From Bacilli bacterium (GTDB lineage: Bacteria; Bacillota_I; Bacilli_A; RFN20; CAG-826), in contig JAEDIE010000005.1 of assembly GCA_016296775.1 (NCBI GenBank), positions 1-56,985 of the forward strand: a stretch of 56,985 nt of DNA, in the 5' to 3' direction. The position numbers were made by a program, and so were the translations under genes. Positions 43,837 to 52,053 of this stretch are shown one piece after another. Below the pieces are notes generated by a model that saw only the letters and a program-made list of their open reading frames with translations, was not told the origin of the DNA and did no database searches. Each line of letters starts with the position of its first letter. The stretch's first letter is position 1.

Positions 43837-44949
43837 TTAATTAGTTGTTCCAGTGAAAGCACTAACGTATGTAACTGTACAACTAGTTGTTGTTGGAGCA
43901 CTTGTTGTATCACCACTAATTGTGATTGCTCCGCTCTTAATTTTACCAAGAACTGTTTCGTATTCAGCTTTTGTAAATTGTTTAAATCTCCATGAATCAT
44001 TAGCTGTAGGAATTCCAACATAGTCCTTTTTACCAAGTGTACCTAAGACTGAGTCAATACCAAGGTTGTAATCTTTTCCACCGATTTCACTCCATTTATC
44101 TTCGTGATAAACTTCAAGAGCGCTTGTAACAGCTTCTCCTAAACCTTTCATAGCACTTGTTAAAACTTTTGTTGAAACATAAGCTTGGTCAGTATCAACA
44201 CCAATCCATGTAGCATTAGCGCCACCTTCATCACAACCAGCAACGACTGATTGGAAAACTTTACCACCACAAGCAAAGACTGTTTCTGTTCCTTCGGTAT
44301 ACCATGATTTCATAGTTGCAGTAGCAGCATCAGTAGCGGCAAAAGCACCAGCATAATAATATTTAAGAGTAGTTGTAATACCCATTTCTTTACTAGCAGC
44401 TTCAGCACCTTGTACAAATCCACTTCCATATCTTTGGACAGCTGGGACTGCCATACCACCACAGAAACCTAATTTTGTGTTTCCGTCTTTAACAGCAGCA
44501 TAACCAGCTAAGAAGCCAGCAATTTCTTCTTTAAAGATAATTGAAACTGTGTTGCTTTCTGTTTTATAAGTTTTGTAATCAGGTGTATGAGGAGCACCAT
44601 CGATTAAGACAAATTTAACTTCTGGATATGTTGTTTGTGCTTCATAAACAGCATCTTCAAAAAGATAACCTGGACAAACTATAACTTTTGCACCTTTATT
44701 GACAGCTTGTTCCATAGCAGCTAAACGAGCAGTTGTGCTGTCTTCTGTTGGTCTATAATAGTTAACTGTTTTACCATGAGCTTTTGCAAAATCTCTTGTT
44801 GCTTCCCATGATGTTTGGTTGAATGATTGGTCATCAATATCACCAACGTCTGTAACTAAAGCATATTCGTAGGTTGAGCCACAACTTGTTAAATTTGCGC
44901 CCATTAAAACGATAGCGGCAGTTGCAATTAATAGTCCTGTTTTCTTCAT
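43837..44949 (-). CDS. bmpA: BMP-family nucleoside-binding lipoprotein
   Basis: Substrate-binding lipoprotein of the nucleoside importer (370 residues, lipobox LTSC with Cys23). The family hallmark TDVGDIDDQSFNQTSWE follows the lipobox, and FCGGMAVPAVQRYGSGFVQGAEAA lies near residues 163-186. Family members bind purine nucleosides such as guanosine or inosine. Its leader carries a purine riboswitch, which supports that ligand class. AGGAGG precedes the start. A hairpin behind the gene probably makes it the most abundant product of the operon. Confidence 0.93.
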   Translation of the reverse strand: MKKTGLLIATAAIVLMGANLTSCGSTYEYALVTDVGDIDDQSFNQTSWEATRDFAKAHGKTVNYYRPTEDSTTARLAAMEQAVNKGAKVIVCPGYLFEDAVYEAQTTYPEVKFVLIDGAPHTPDYKTYKTESNTVSIIFKEEIAGFLAGYAAVKDGNTKLGFCGGMAVPAVQRYGSGFVQGAEAASKEMGITTTLKYYYAGAFAATDAATATMKSWYTEGTETVFACGGKVFQSVVAGCDEGGANATWIGVDTDQAYVSTKVLTSAMKGLGEAVTSALEVYHEDKWSEIGGKDYNLGIDSVLGTLGKKDYVGIPTANDSWRFKQFTKAEYETVLGKIKSGAITISGDTTSAPTTTSCTVTYVSAFTGTTN

Positions 44950-45030
44950 TATTGTATTTTCCTCCTATAAGACTAAACGTAAATATCTACTAGAGGGTTA
45001 TATGTTCATTAATTCGCTTTAAAAGAAATG

Positions 45031-45104
45031 CGTAATATGTAGTACTAATTTGTAGCTCAGTGTAGACACGCAACAACTATTTAATGTTGCTTATACATAT
45101 AACG
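45031..45104 (-). promoter_or_regulatory. Purine riboswitch aptamer (guanine-type, variant loops)
   Basis: Minus strand, 5' to 3': P1 CGTTATATGT pairing with ACATATTACG (one T-T mismatch); J1/2 ATAA; P2 GCAACA/TGTTGC; J2/3 TGTCTAC, matching the purine consensus TnTCTAC; P3 ACTGA/TTAGT; and J3/1 ACT, whose C predicts guanine or a related purine as ligand. Loop L2 ends in AG and L3 begins with GCT where the family usually has GG and CC, so the loop-loop pairs are A-U and G-C. A CCCTCTAG stretch downstream could mask the Shine-Dalgarno site. Confidence 0.8.
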
Positions 45105-45128
45105 GCTTTAATGAATATTTACATTGTT

Positions 45129-45158
45129 ATAATAGAAAAATGATATGTTTGATATCAA
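45129..45158 (-). promoter_or_regulatory. Promoter of the nucleoside importer operon
   Basis: On the minus strand TTGATA (45153-45158), an 18-nt spacer and TATTAT (45129-45134), about 25 nt upstream of the riboswitch aptamer. Confidence 0.68.
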
Positions 45159-45250
45159 TACTATGCTTGTATTATTAATACAAAAATAATAAAGTCTTAA
45201 TTCTATTTTATTGTTTTAATATTTCTTTACTTTTTAGAAAAAAATCAATG

Positions 45251-45259
45251 TGTTAAAAT
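45251..45259 (+). promoter_or_regulatory. Extended -10 box of a leaderless transcript (HAD hydrolase)
   Basis: TGTTAAAAT followed by 6 nt and the ATG at 45266; no Shine-Dalgarno site. Confidence 0.6.
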
Positions 45260-45265
45260 TGTAAT

Positions 45266-45901
45266 ATGAAACAAGCTATATTTTTCGATCTTGATGGAAC
45301 ATTATGGGATGCAATTGAACAAATTGCTACATCTTGGAATCAAACAATGGAAAGATTAAATCTTAAATATAGATTTACTAAAGAAATAATTTTGACACAT
45401 ATGGGTTTAACTCCAGAAGAAACTGGACCAATTGCTTTTTATAACGAAACATTTGAAGAAAGTATGAAATTATTTTATGAATGTGTTCATGATGAAATTG
45501 TATTTTTAAGAAAACATCCTGGAAAAATATATGAATTTGAAAAAAAAGTACTCTCAAACTTATGTAAAAAATACGATTTATTTATTGTAAGTAATGCTGA
45601 TAAAGGATATATTCAAAACTATTTATATGGTTTAAAAATGGATAAATATTTTATTGATTTTATTCAATATGGAGACACCAATTTACCTAAATGGCAAAAT
45701 ATTTTATATATGAAAGAAAAACATCACATTGATGAAATAATTTATGTTGGTGATACAATTAAAGACAAGATTGAATGTGAGAAAGCTAATGTAAAATTCA
45801 TTCATGCAAGATATGGATTTGGAAAAATTGAAAACGATGATTTTTTTATTGATTCTTTTTTAGATTTAGAAAGAGTTATAGATCAACTCTTTAATAAATA
45901 A
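45266..45901 (+). CDS. HAD-superfamily hydrolase
   Basis: Predicted phosphatase of 211 residues. HAD motifs: FFDLDGTLWD with Asp8 and Asp10, IVSNADKGY (motif II), Lys in NLPKWQN (motif III) and VGDTIKDKIECEKA (motif IV). The helical cap lies between motifs I and II. Substrate unknown. It is distinct from the HAD protein at 33605, which has a different cap. Predicted to be translated from a leaderless mRNA; the MFS gene follows 31 nt downstream with its own AGGAGG. Confidence 0.88.
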   Translation: MKQAIFFDLDGTLWDAIEQIATSWNQTMERLNLKYRFTKEIILTHMGLTPEETGPIAFYNETFEESMKLFYECVHDEIVFLRKHPGKIYEFEKKVLSNLCKKYDLFIVSNADKGYIQNYLYGLKMDKYFIDFIQYGDTNLPKWQNILYMKEKHHIDEIIYVGDTIKDKIECEKANVKFIHARYGFGKIENDDFFIDSFLDLERVIDQLFNK

Positions 45902-45932
45902 AATGATTTAGTTTTTAAGGAGGATAATAATC

Positions 45933-47384
45933 ATGAAAACTAATTCTTCTAGCAATAGTAGTGGAGGATTAAAACTTAACTACAAACGTACGTTTATAAT
46001 TGGGTTTGCTTTCTTTGGCATACTTTTGTTATGGCAAGTTTATGATAGTTGGTGTCCAACTATGTTGACTGAGCTTTTTAAAGAAGCATTCCATACTACT
46101 GAAGAAAAAGATGTCCAATATTTAGTAGGTATTATGATGGCTATTGATAACTTAGCAGCTTTAATCATGTTACCTATATTTGGAAGATTATCGGATAAGA
46201 CACATACAAAAATGGGTAAGAGAATGCCTTATATTCTTGTTGGAACATTTTGTTGTGCAGTTGCTTTCCCATTTATTCCTCTTTTATTCCATTATCATAA
46301 TTTAATTGGAACAATCGTAATGATGGCTGTTGTTGTTTTCTTTGCCATGATGTATAGAAATCCAGCTGTAGCTTTAATGCCTGATATTACTCCTAAACCT
46401 TTAAGAAGTAAGGCAAATGGAATTATTAATATCATGGGTTATATTGGTGGCGCTTTTGCTACTGTAGTTGGTTTAATTTTTAGTTTTTCTCAATATTTAG
46501 GTACAAAAGATGATAAAAACTTATATTGGTTTGGAAGAACAGCTAATATTTGGTTAGTTGAAGGGCCTTTCCTTGTTGCAAGTGTCTTAATGGTTATTAG
46601 TGCTTTAGTTTTATTCTTTACTGTTAAAGAAAACAAAATAGCTGAAGAAGTTAAAGCTGATATGGAATTAGGTGAAAAGTTAGCAGCTGTTGAAGATTCA
46701 GTTGAAAACGAAGAAGAAAAACCAATGACTAAAGCAAATAGAACAATGTTACTCTTGATTCTTGCTGCTGAATTTTTATGGTTTATGTCGGATAATGCTG
46801 TTGGAACATTTATGGGAAACTATACAATTTATTTCCTTGGATGTGAACATTCTTCCTCTTTAATTAATACAATTGTTGGTGGTGTAGGAAGCGTTGTTGG
46901 ATTCTTAGTTGGAGGAATTTTAGCTGGGAAAATAGGTAGAAAATGGACTATTTTCTCTGGTTTAGGTTTATCGATTTTAGCTACTATTGTATGGATAATT
47001 TGTTCATATACAGTTCCACCTATTACTTCAGCAGGATTTAATGTTTTCCCAATTTATTTGTATGTTGTTTGGTTTGTTAAAGGATTTGGTATGAGTTTAG
47101 TCCATGTTAACTCATTCCCAATGGTTGTTGAACTTTGTTCAAGTAAAAAGATTGGTAAATTTACAGGATTTTACTATGCTTCAAGCATGGCAGCTCAAAC
47201 AATTACCCCATGTTTACTTGGTGTAATTTTACTTCCTCAATTTAAATTAGATTTTAGTTTCTTACCAATTTATTCAATTATTTGTTTATCATGTTCAATT
47301 CTTGTATTCTCATTTGTTAAGAATATTAAACCTGATAGTAAAAATATTAAGAAAGGTTTAGCTGCATTAGACGTGGAGGATTAA
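45933..47384 (+). CDS. MFS transporter, SLC45/GPH-like sugar porter
   Basis: Twelve predicted membrane helices in 483 residues. The MFS loop 2-3 motif reads GRLSDKTHTKMGKRMPYILVG, close to that of SLC45-type sucrose/maltose and related proton symporters. A charged cytoplasmic loop rich in Glu/Lys (about 225-265) joins the halves, and a second GRKW motif follows in half two. The phosphodiesterase gene next to it (1 nt gap) hints that the substrate could be a glycerophospho-compound or a sugar; neither is shown by the sequence. Confidence 0.83.
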   Translation: MKTNSSSNSSGGLKLNYKRTFIIGFAFFGILLLWQVYDSWCPTMLTELFKEAFHTTEEKDVQYLVGIMMAIDNLAALIMLPIFGRLSDKTHTKMGKRMPYILVGTFCCAVAFPFIPLLFHYHNLIGTIVMMAVVVFFAMMYRNPAVALMPDITPKPLRSKANGIINIMGYIGGAFATVVGLIFSFSQYLGTKDDKNLYWFGRTANIWLVEGPFLVASVLMVISALVLFFTVKENKIAEEVKADMELGEKLAAVEDSVENEEEKPMTKANRTMLLLILAAEFLWFMSDNAVGTFMGNYTIYFLGCEHSSSLINTIVGGVGSVVGFLVGGILAGKIGRKWTIFSGLGLSILATIVWIICSYTVPPITSAGFNVFPIYLYVVWFVKGFGMSLVHVNSFPMVVELCSSKKIGKFTGFYYASSMAAQTITPCLLGVILLPQFKLDFSFLPIYSIICLSCSILVFSFVKNIKPDSKNIKKGLAALDVED

Positions 47385-47385
47385 T

Positions 47386-48120
47386 ATGAAAAAGGAAGTT
47401 CTTTTAGCAAAAATAGATCATAGAATTCTAAAAGGAATAGCTCATAGAGGTTTACATAATGAAATGTATACTGAAAACGGACTCAAAGCTTTTAAAAATG
47501 CTCTTGATAATGATTTACCAATTGAACTTGATATACATTTAACAAAAGATAAAAAGTTAGTAGTATGTCATGATAGAAATTTAAAAAGAACAACTGGAAA
47601 AGACGGTATTATTGAAAATTTAACATTAGAAGAAATTGAAAAGAACTATACTCTATTAGATGGAGGAAAAGTTCCTACACTTGATGAAGTATTAGATTTA
47701 GTTGATGAAAAAGTTCCTTTAGTAATTGAACTTAAAGTAGAAGATAGAAATTATAAAGAATTAGGCGATATTGCTAAAAAAGAGTTGGGAAAACGTATTA
47801 AAAATAAGAAAATGTATATGTTTATTTCCTTTGATCCTAGAGCTTTAGTAAGAGTAAGAAAGATGGGAATTGTTACTTCTTTCTTAGTCTGTAAAGAAAA
47901 AGAATGGACATATATTTTTAGACATTTATTTGATTCAATTGATATTGAGTGGACAATGTGTGAAGAAAAAAGAATTCAAAGATATTCTAAAAATCATTTT
48001 GTAAATGTTTGGACAATTGAATCTAATGAACAAATTGAAAAGGTTAAACCTTATTGTTCAACAATGACTTTTCAATATATTGATAAAACTATAATTGAAG
48101 AAACTTTAAAGAGTGAATAA
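47386..48120 (+). CDS. Glycerophosphodiester phosphodiesterase
   Basis: Splits glycerophosphodiesters to glycerol-3-phosphate and an alcohol. The GDPD barrel starts with IAHRGLHNEMYTENGLKAF (catalytic His and Glu-Asn), then ELDIHLTKDKKLVVCHD with the second His, and VIELKVE near residue 120. There is no signal peptide, so it is cytoplasmic. 244 residues. GGAGG precedes the start. Its final codons overlap the start of the 5-FCL gene by 8 nt. Confidence 0.92.
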   Translation: MKKEVLLAKIDHRILKGIAHRGLHNEMYTENGLKAFKNALDNDLPIELDIHLTKDKKLVVCHDRNLKRTTGKDGIIENLTLEEIEKNYTLLDGGKVPTLDEVLDLVDEKVPLVIELKVEDRNYKELGDIAKKELGKRIKNKKMYMFISFDPRALVRVRKMGIVTSFLVCKEKEWTYIFRHLFDSIDIEWTMCEEKRIQRYSKNHFVNVWTIESNEQIEKVKPYCSTMTFQYIDKTIIEETLKSE

Positions 48121-48649
48121 GAAAGAATATAGAATTAAAAATAAAGAATTAAGAAAGAAGATATCTAATAAAAAACAAAAAGATTTAGATATCTTTTTTG
48201 AATGCATAAATGATATAGATTTTGTTAATTCTAACGTTGTTGCTTTATATTATCCTATTAATTTTGAGGTTAATTGTATTGAACTTATAAAATACGCGTT
48301 AAATCATAGTAAAATTGTGTGTCTTCCTAAAATTAATAGGGGAAATCGTATGGATTTTATTAAGATAACTTCGTTAAATGAATTAAAAGATAGTGTGATA
48401 TATAAATTAAAGGAGCCTATATATAATAAAGATAATATAATAGATCCTTTAAAAATTGATGTTATGTTTATTCCTCTTTTAGGTTTTGATAATAAAAATC
48501 ATCGTTTAGGTTATGGAAAAGGATATTACGATACTTATTTAAAGGATATAGATATAAAAACAATTGGATTAGGATATAAAGAGTTATTAATTGAGGAAGA
48601 TATATTTATAGAACACGACATTCCTTTAAGAAAAATAATATGTAAATAA
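48113..48649 (+). CDS. 5-formyltetrahydrofolate cyclo-ligase
   Basis: Converts 5-formyl-THF to 5,10-methenyl-THF with ATP. The basic N-terminal helix (KNKELRKKISNK) and the C-terminal signature LGYGKGYYDTYL near residues 137-148 identify the MTHFS/YgfA family; LPKINRGNRMDF is the middle motif. The 178-residue length is normal. It starts with GTG inside the end of the GDPD gene, which implies translational coupling although the pathways differ. Confidence 0.92.
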   Translation: MNKKEYRIKNKELRKKISNKKQKDLDIFFECINDIDFVNSNVVALYYPINFEVNCIELIKYALNHSKIVCLPKINRGNRMDFIKITSLNELKDSVIYKLKEPIYNKDNIIDPLKIDVMFIPLLGFDNKNHRLGYGKGYYDTYLKDIDIKTIGLGYKELLIEEDIFIEHDIPLRKIICK

Positions 48650-48664
48650 TTTTTATTTATCCTA

Positions 48665-48670
48665 TATAAT
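48665..48670 (+). promoter_or_regulatory. -10 box of a leaderless transcript (DUF3899-like gene)
   Basis: TATAAT followed by 7 nt (AATAGCT) and ATG at 48678; no Shine-Dalgarno site. Confidence 0.62.
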
Positions 48671-48677
48671 AATAGCT

Positions 48678-49109
48678 ATGGATAGATTTCGTTATTTTAT
48701 AGATAAGTTTGTTAGAAACTACATATTTAAAGTTATATTTACCCTTATATTAGGAGTTTCTTTAATGTTACTTTTAAGATATGTAGCTTATAAAGAAAAA
48801 GCTGAGATTTTTGCTTGGTGTGATTCTTTATTCATCACATTTGGAACTATTTTTGGAATTGGAGCTTTGTCTTTGTTAAGCAGTTTTGGTGCTTTTGATT
48901 TAATTGGTTACTCATTTGCAAATATATTTAGTGTCATTATTCATAAAGATCAAAAGAAATACGTTGACGTAATTGACTATAGAGATAAAAGAATAGAAAA
49001 GAACACAAAAACTAAATGGTCATACTTTGTATATATAGGTATTTCAATGTTATTTTTAATTGCAGCATTGGCACTTTATATTTACATTAAGTGTAATTAT
49101 GATTTTTAA
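48678..49109 (+). CDS. DUF3899-like small membrane protein
   Basis: 143 residues with three hydrophobic segments (about 17-37, 50-75 and 114-137). The central part with a FGIGALSLLSSFGAFDLIGYSF pattern resembles DUF3899 membrane proteins of Firmicutes, whose role is unknown. A basic stretch with KNTKTKW precedes the last helix. Predicted to be leaderless. Confidence 0.68.
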   Translation: MDRFRYFIDKFVRNYIFKVIFTLILGVSLMLLLRYVAYKEKAEIFAWCDSLFITFGTIFGIGALSLLSSFGAFDLIGYSFANIFSVIIHKDQKKYVDVIDYRDKRIEKNTKTKWSYFVYIGISMLFLIAALALYIYIKCNYDF

Positions 49110-49197
49110 TTGACATTTTTAGTTTCATATTAAAATTGTATTAAGATTATTATTTTCGCTTTTTTATTTTTTAGTGTCTAATTTATCATTAAAAATA

Positions 49198-49231
49198 CTT
49201 AAAAACCAATTAGTGCTTAATGGTCTTTAAG
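49198..49231 (+). promoter_or_regulatory. Leader hairpin directly before the oppA Shine-Dalgarno site
   Basis: CTTAAA (49198-49203) with TTTAAG (49226-49231), then after a 1x1 mismatch ACCAATTA with TAATGGT (one bulged A), loop GTGCT. The AGGGGG ribosome site begins two bases later. It is not followed by a T-run, so it is a stability or translation element and not a terminator. Confidence 0.6.
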
Positions 49232-49246
49232 TAGGGGGATATAAAT

Positions 49247-51958
49247 ATGAAAAATTTTAAGAAAAAGTTTTTAGCCTTTTCAGTACTTTCTTTATCAAGT
49301 GTACTTTTAATGGCTGGTGTTACTGGTTGTGGACCAACAAAAGCAAATGTTGAGTACGGAGGTACTAAAGCTTTTAGTAGTGATTATTTTGATTGCTATA
49401 TGACACAACAACAAGGAGATGTCGAAGAATTAGTAACAACTTCAAGAATGACTCTTCTTGAAAGTGGAGCAACAGGTGTAAAGATTCATTCTTATTCTGC
49501 TCCAAAACATTCTACAATTTCATGGAGTGTTGAAGATGCTTCTGGAAAAGCTACAAAGGATGTCACAATTGCTGAAGATGGAACTGTTACACTTCCTGAA
49601 GTAAGTTCTGGTAGAAAAGATTATAAAATTTGGTGTATCGCTAAAGAAGATGTAGAAGAAGGCGAGCCTCACCAAGTTAAAACTGCTATTGATTTAACAG
49701 TTGTTCCAAAAGGAAGTATTGCAACTGGTGAACAAGATTTAAGAGGTTTATCAACAGAACAAATGCTTTCAACCTTCTCAGGTGCTGAAGCTTTAGCTCT
49801 TGAAACTGGTTTAGCCGGTATGAACTTCTGGGCTTATGGTGGCTATCAAAAGATCTCTTCACGTGTTCATACAACTCGTAGTGAAGATGGAAAAATTACC
49901 AGCGGCTTATATGTTCCAGGATTTGGATTTGGAAACTCAATTTATGGTTATTTAGCAGAAGATAACCCAAAAGAAACAAATAGCGCTTGGAAACGTTATT
50001 ATCATACAGAAAATTCTAACCAACCAACTGGTGTTAACTACTTTAAATCAAGTGGTAATGATATTTCAGAAAGATGGTCAACATTTAACGCTCCATTATT
50101 TGGAAAATTATTAAATGATGAAGATTGTGATATCTATGTTCCATCAATGGCTTCAATCGCAGAACCAATTCCTTGTGATGAAGATGGTAACGAATTAACA
50201 GGTGAAGCTGCTGCAGGCACACATGCACATTGGAAAGTAAAAGTTAATGTTGGCGATAAGATTAAATATCGCAACATTGGTACAACAAATGGTAAGGCAT
50301 ATGATGGAAGAGCAGTCGCATTAGAAGACTACTTAACTCCATATATTCTTAAATATACACAATATACTGGCTGTGCTAACGTTTCTCAACTTCTTGATAC
50401 ATTCGTTGGCGATGCTGATTATTATAAAGCTACAGCTACACAACCTGTAGGTGCAGATGGAAAACCAGTTAAGATTACTGTCGAAAGCTTCTTAGCTAAT
50501 TTCCCAGGAATCACATTACGTGAATCTGATAATTCATTAATTTTCCATTTAACAAAGCCTATTACAAGCGATTTTGCTGCTTATAGATTAAATGAATCCG
50601 GCTTCATGCCACTTGAATTTATCCAAGACACATTAGGTGGTGGTGATATTATTGCTGGATTAACAAAATATGGTAATAAAGTTGAAGAAGGTGGTGTCAC
50701 AGTTTCAAACCCAGAAGATAACGTTTTATCAACTGGACCATACATCCTTGAAAAAGTTACTGAAGACAAGATTGTCATGAAGAGAAATGCCGATTGGTAT
50801 GTAAAAACCGATCCAGCTGGAAGAGAAGTTTATAAGCTTGAAGGTATGGTTGAAACAAAGAACACAATGTTACAAAAAGATACAAGCTTCGAATTAGCAT
50901 ATCAACAATATACAAACGGATATACAGAAGTCTCCTCAATTCCAACAAGCAAATTAAACGATATGAAAAATGATCCTGATACATTACATATCGAAAATAC
51001 AGGTGAAAAGAATGGTGTTTCCTTCAACTGTTTAAATAGAGTTGACTATGATTACTTATTTGGTGGAGAAGCCTTTGATGCACATGCTCTTTCTGGACAA
51101 TTCTTTGGTGGCTATACTTTAGGTTCAGCCGGTGATCCAGAAGTTAGATCCAGTATGTTAGAAGGAGGAGTCGATTGGACAGTTAAAGCTATCATGGGTA
51201 ACCATAACTTCCAAAAAGGTCTTAATACAGGTTACAACAGAGATGAATTTGCTGAAACATTAGGAAGAAAAGGATTCTCAGATTACTTTGGTGATATTAA
51301 TAAAATGACACCAAAAGCTGATACAAGATACAACGATTCCGATGCTCACTTAAATGCTGTTAAATCAGTCTTTGGCGAAGCAGGTATTCCAACAGATAGC
51401 AAAGAACAAGGTGTTGCATACTTCAAGAAAGCTATTAAAGAAGAAATTGAAGCTGGCCGTTTAGTTCTTGGAACAGCAGAGGCTCCAACTACAATTAAAC
51501 TTAATGTAAACTGGCAATCATCAACATGGGTTGATTTCCAAGGTACGGCTATCTTCTCAAGAATCGAAGAAACAATCAATGAAGCTATTAAATCTAACAC
51601 AGCTTGGATGGATGGAACTAGCCCATTAATTAAGATCACCTTCGAACAAACATCCGAAGGAACTGGAACTTATGACTGGATGAACGCATATGCTAAAGTT
51701 GCTTTAGGACAATACGATATTGCTCAAGCATCAATTAGCGGTGGAGAATATGAAGTCTTCAATGAAACAGGTTTATGGGAATCATTCAATATTGACTACT
51801 CATTAACTATTCACCACGCATTAGTTACAAATATTCCATCATCATACATTACCTTCAACGGTAAATACTATTCATTAGATTCCTTATACTATGGTTATTC
51901 ATATGGTATCGAATTAAATGAATTTGGAAGAATTGATTACGCTCAAATGGGCTTATAA
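49247..51958 (+). CDS. oppA: Oligopeptide-binding lipoprotein OppA, with N-terminal extension
   Basis: Peptide-capturing lipoprotein of the Opp importer (lipobox VTGC, Cys28). 903 residues against about 540 in typical OppA. Residues about 55-155 look like an Ig-like (Big-type) beta domain (STISWSVEDASGKATKDV, DLTVVPKG); the SBP family 5 fold follows, with NVLSTGPYILEKVTEDKIVMKRNADWY around 490-515 and FNCLNRVDY. The C-terminal half also has longer loops than usual. It uses many C-ending codons compared with its neighbours, as expected of a highly expressed gene. AGGGGG precedes the start. Confidence 0.9.
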   Translation: MKNFKKKFLAFSVLSLSSVLLMAGVTGCGPTKANVEYGGTKAFSSDYFDCYMTQQQGDVEELVTTSRMTLLESGATGVKIHSYSAPKHSTISWSVEDASGKATKDVTIAEDGTVTLPEVSSGRKDYKIWCIAKEDVEEGEPHQVKTAIDLTVVPKGSIATGEQDLRGLSTEQMLSTFSGAEALALETGLAGMNFWAYGGYQKISSRVHTTRSEDGKITSGLYVPGFGFGNSIYGYLAEDNPKETNSAWKRYYHTENSNQPTGVNYFKSSGNDISERWSTFNAPLFGKLLNDEDCDIYVPSMASIAEPIPCDEDGNELTGEAAAGTHAHWKVKVNVGDKIKYRNIGTTNGKAYDGRAVALEDYLTPYILKYTQYTGCANVSQLLDTFVGDADYYKATATQPVGADGKPVKITVESFLANFPGITLRESDNSLIFHLTKPITSDFAAYRLNESGFMPLEFIQDTLGGGDIIAGLTKYGNKVEEGGVTVSNPEDNVLSTGPYILEKVTEDKIVMKRNADWYVKTDPAGREVYKLEGMVETKNTMLQKDTSFELAYQQYTNGYTEVSSIPTSKLNDMKNDPDTLHIENTGEKNGVSFNCLNRVDYDYLFGGEAFDAHALSGQFFGGYTLGSAGDPEVRSSMLEGGVDWTVKAIMGNHNFQKGLNTGYNRDEFAETLGRKGFSDYFGDINKMTPKADTRYNDSDAHLNAVKSVFGEAGIPTDSKEQGVAYFKKAIKEEIEAGRLVLGTAEAPTTIKLNVNWQSSTWVDFQGTAIFSRIEETINEAIKSNTAWMDGTSPLIKITFEQTSEGTGTYDWMNAYAKVALGQYDIAQASISGGEYEVFNETGLWESFNIDYSLTIHHALVTNIPSSYITFNGKYYSLDSLYYGYSYGIELNEFGRIDYAQMGL

Positions 51959-51981
51959 TCTAATAAATATTTAAAGTCAAA

Positions 51982-52020
51982 GCATAAAAGCCATTTAGGT
52001 CCCCCTAAATGGCCTTATGC
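51982..52020 (+). other. Strong intercistronic hairpin between oppA and oppB
   Basis: GCATAA + GCCATTTAGG (51982-51987, 51990-51999) pairs with CCTAAATGGC + TTATGC (52004-52013, 52015-52020) around TCCC, with a small internal loop. There is no T-run, so it probably protects the oppA message from 3' decay or sets a processing point. Confidence 0.8.
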
Positions 52021-52053
52021 GTATTTATAGACAAAATTGATGGAGGACTAAAC

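Larger units (their letters stand above)
44950..45265. other. Divergent control region between bmpA and HAD gene
   Basis: This 316-bp gap holds, on the minus strand, the bmpA promoter (45129-45158), the purine riboswitch aptamer (45031-45104) and about 80 nt of expression platform ending in AGGAGG. On the plus strand it holds the extended -10 of the HAD gene (45251-45259). No gene is seen in it. Confidence 0.8.

Noticed and set aside
43791..44036. Minus-strand 81-residue ORF at the end of bmpA
   Set aside because: Overlaps the C-terminal third of bmpA in another frame and crosses the terminator hairpin.
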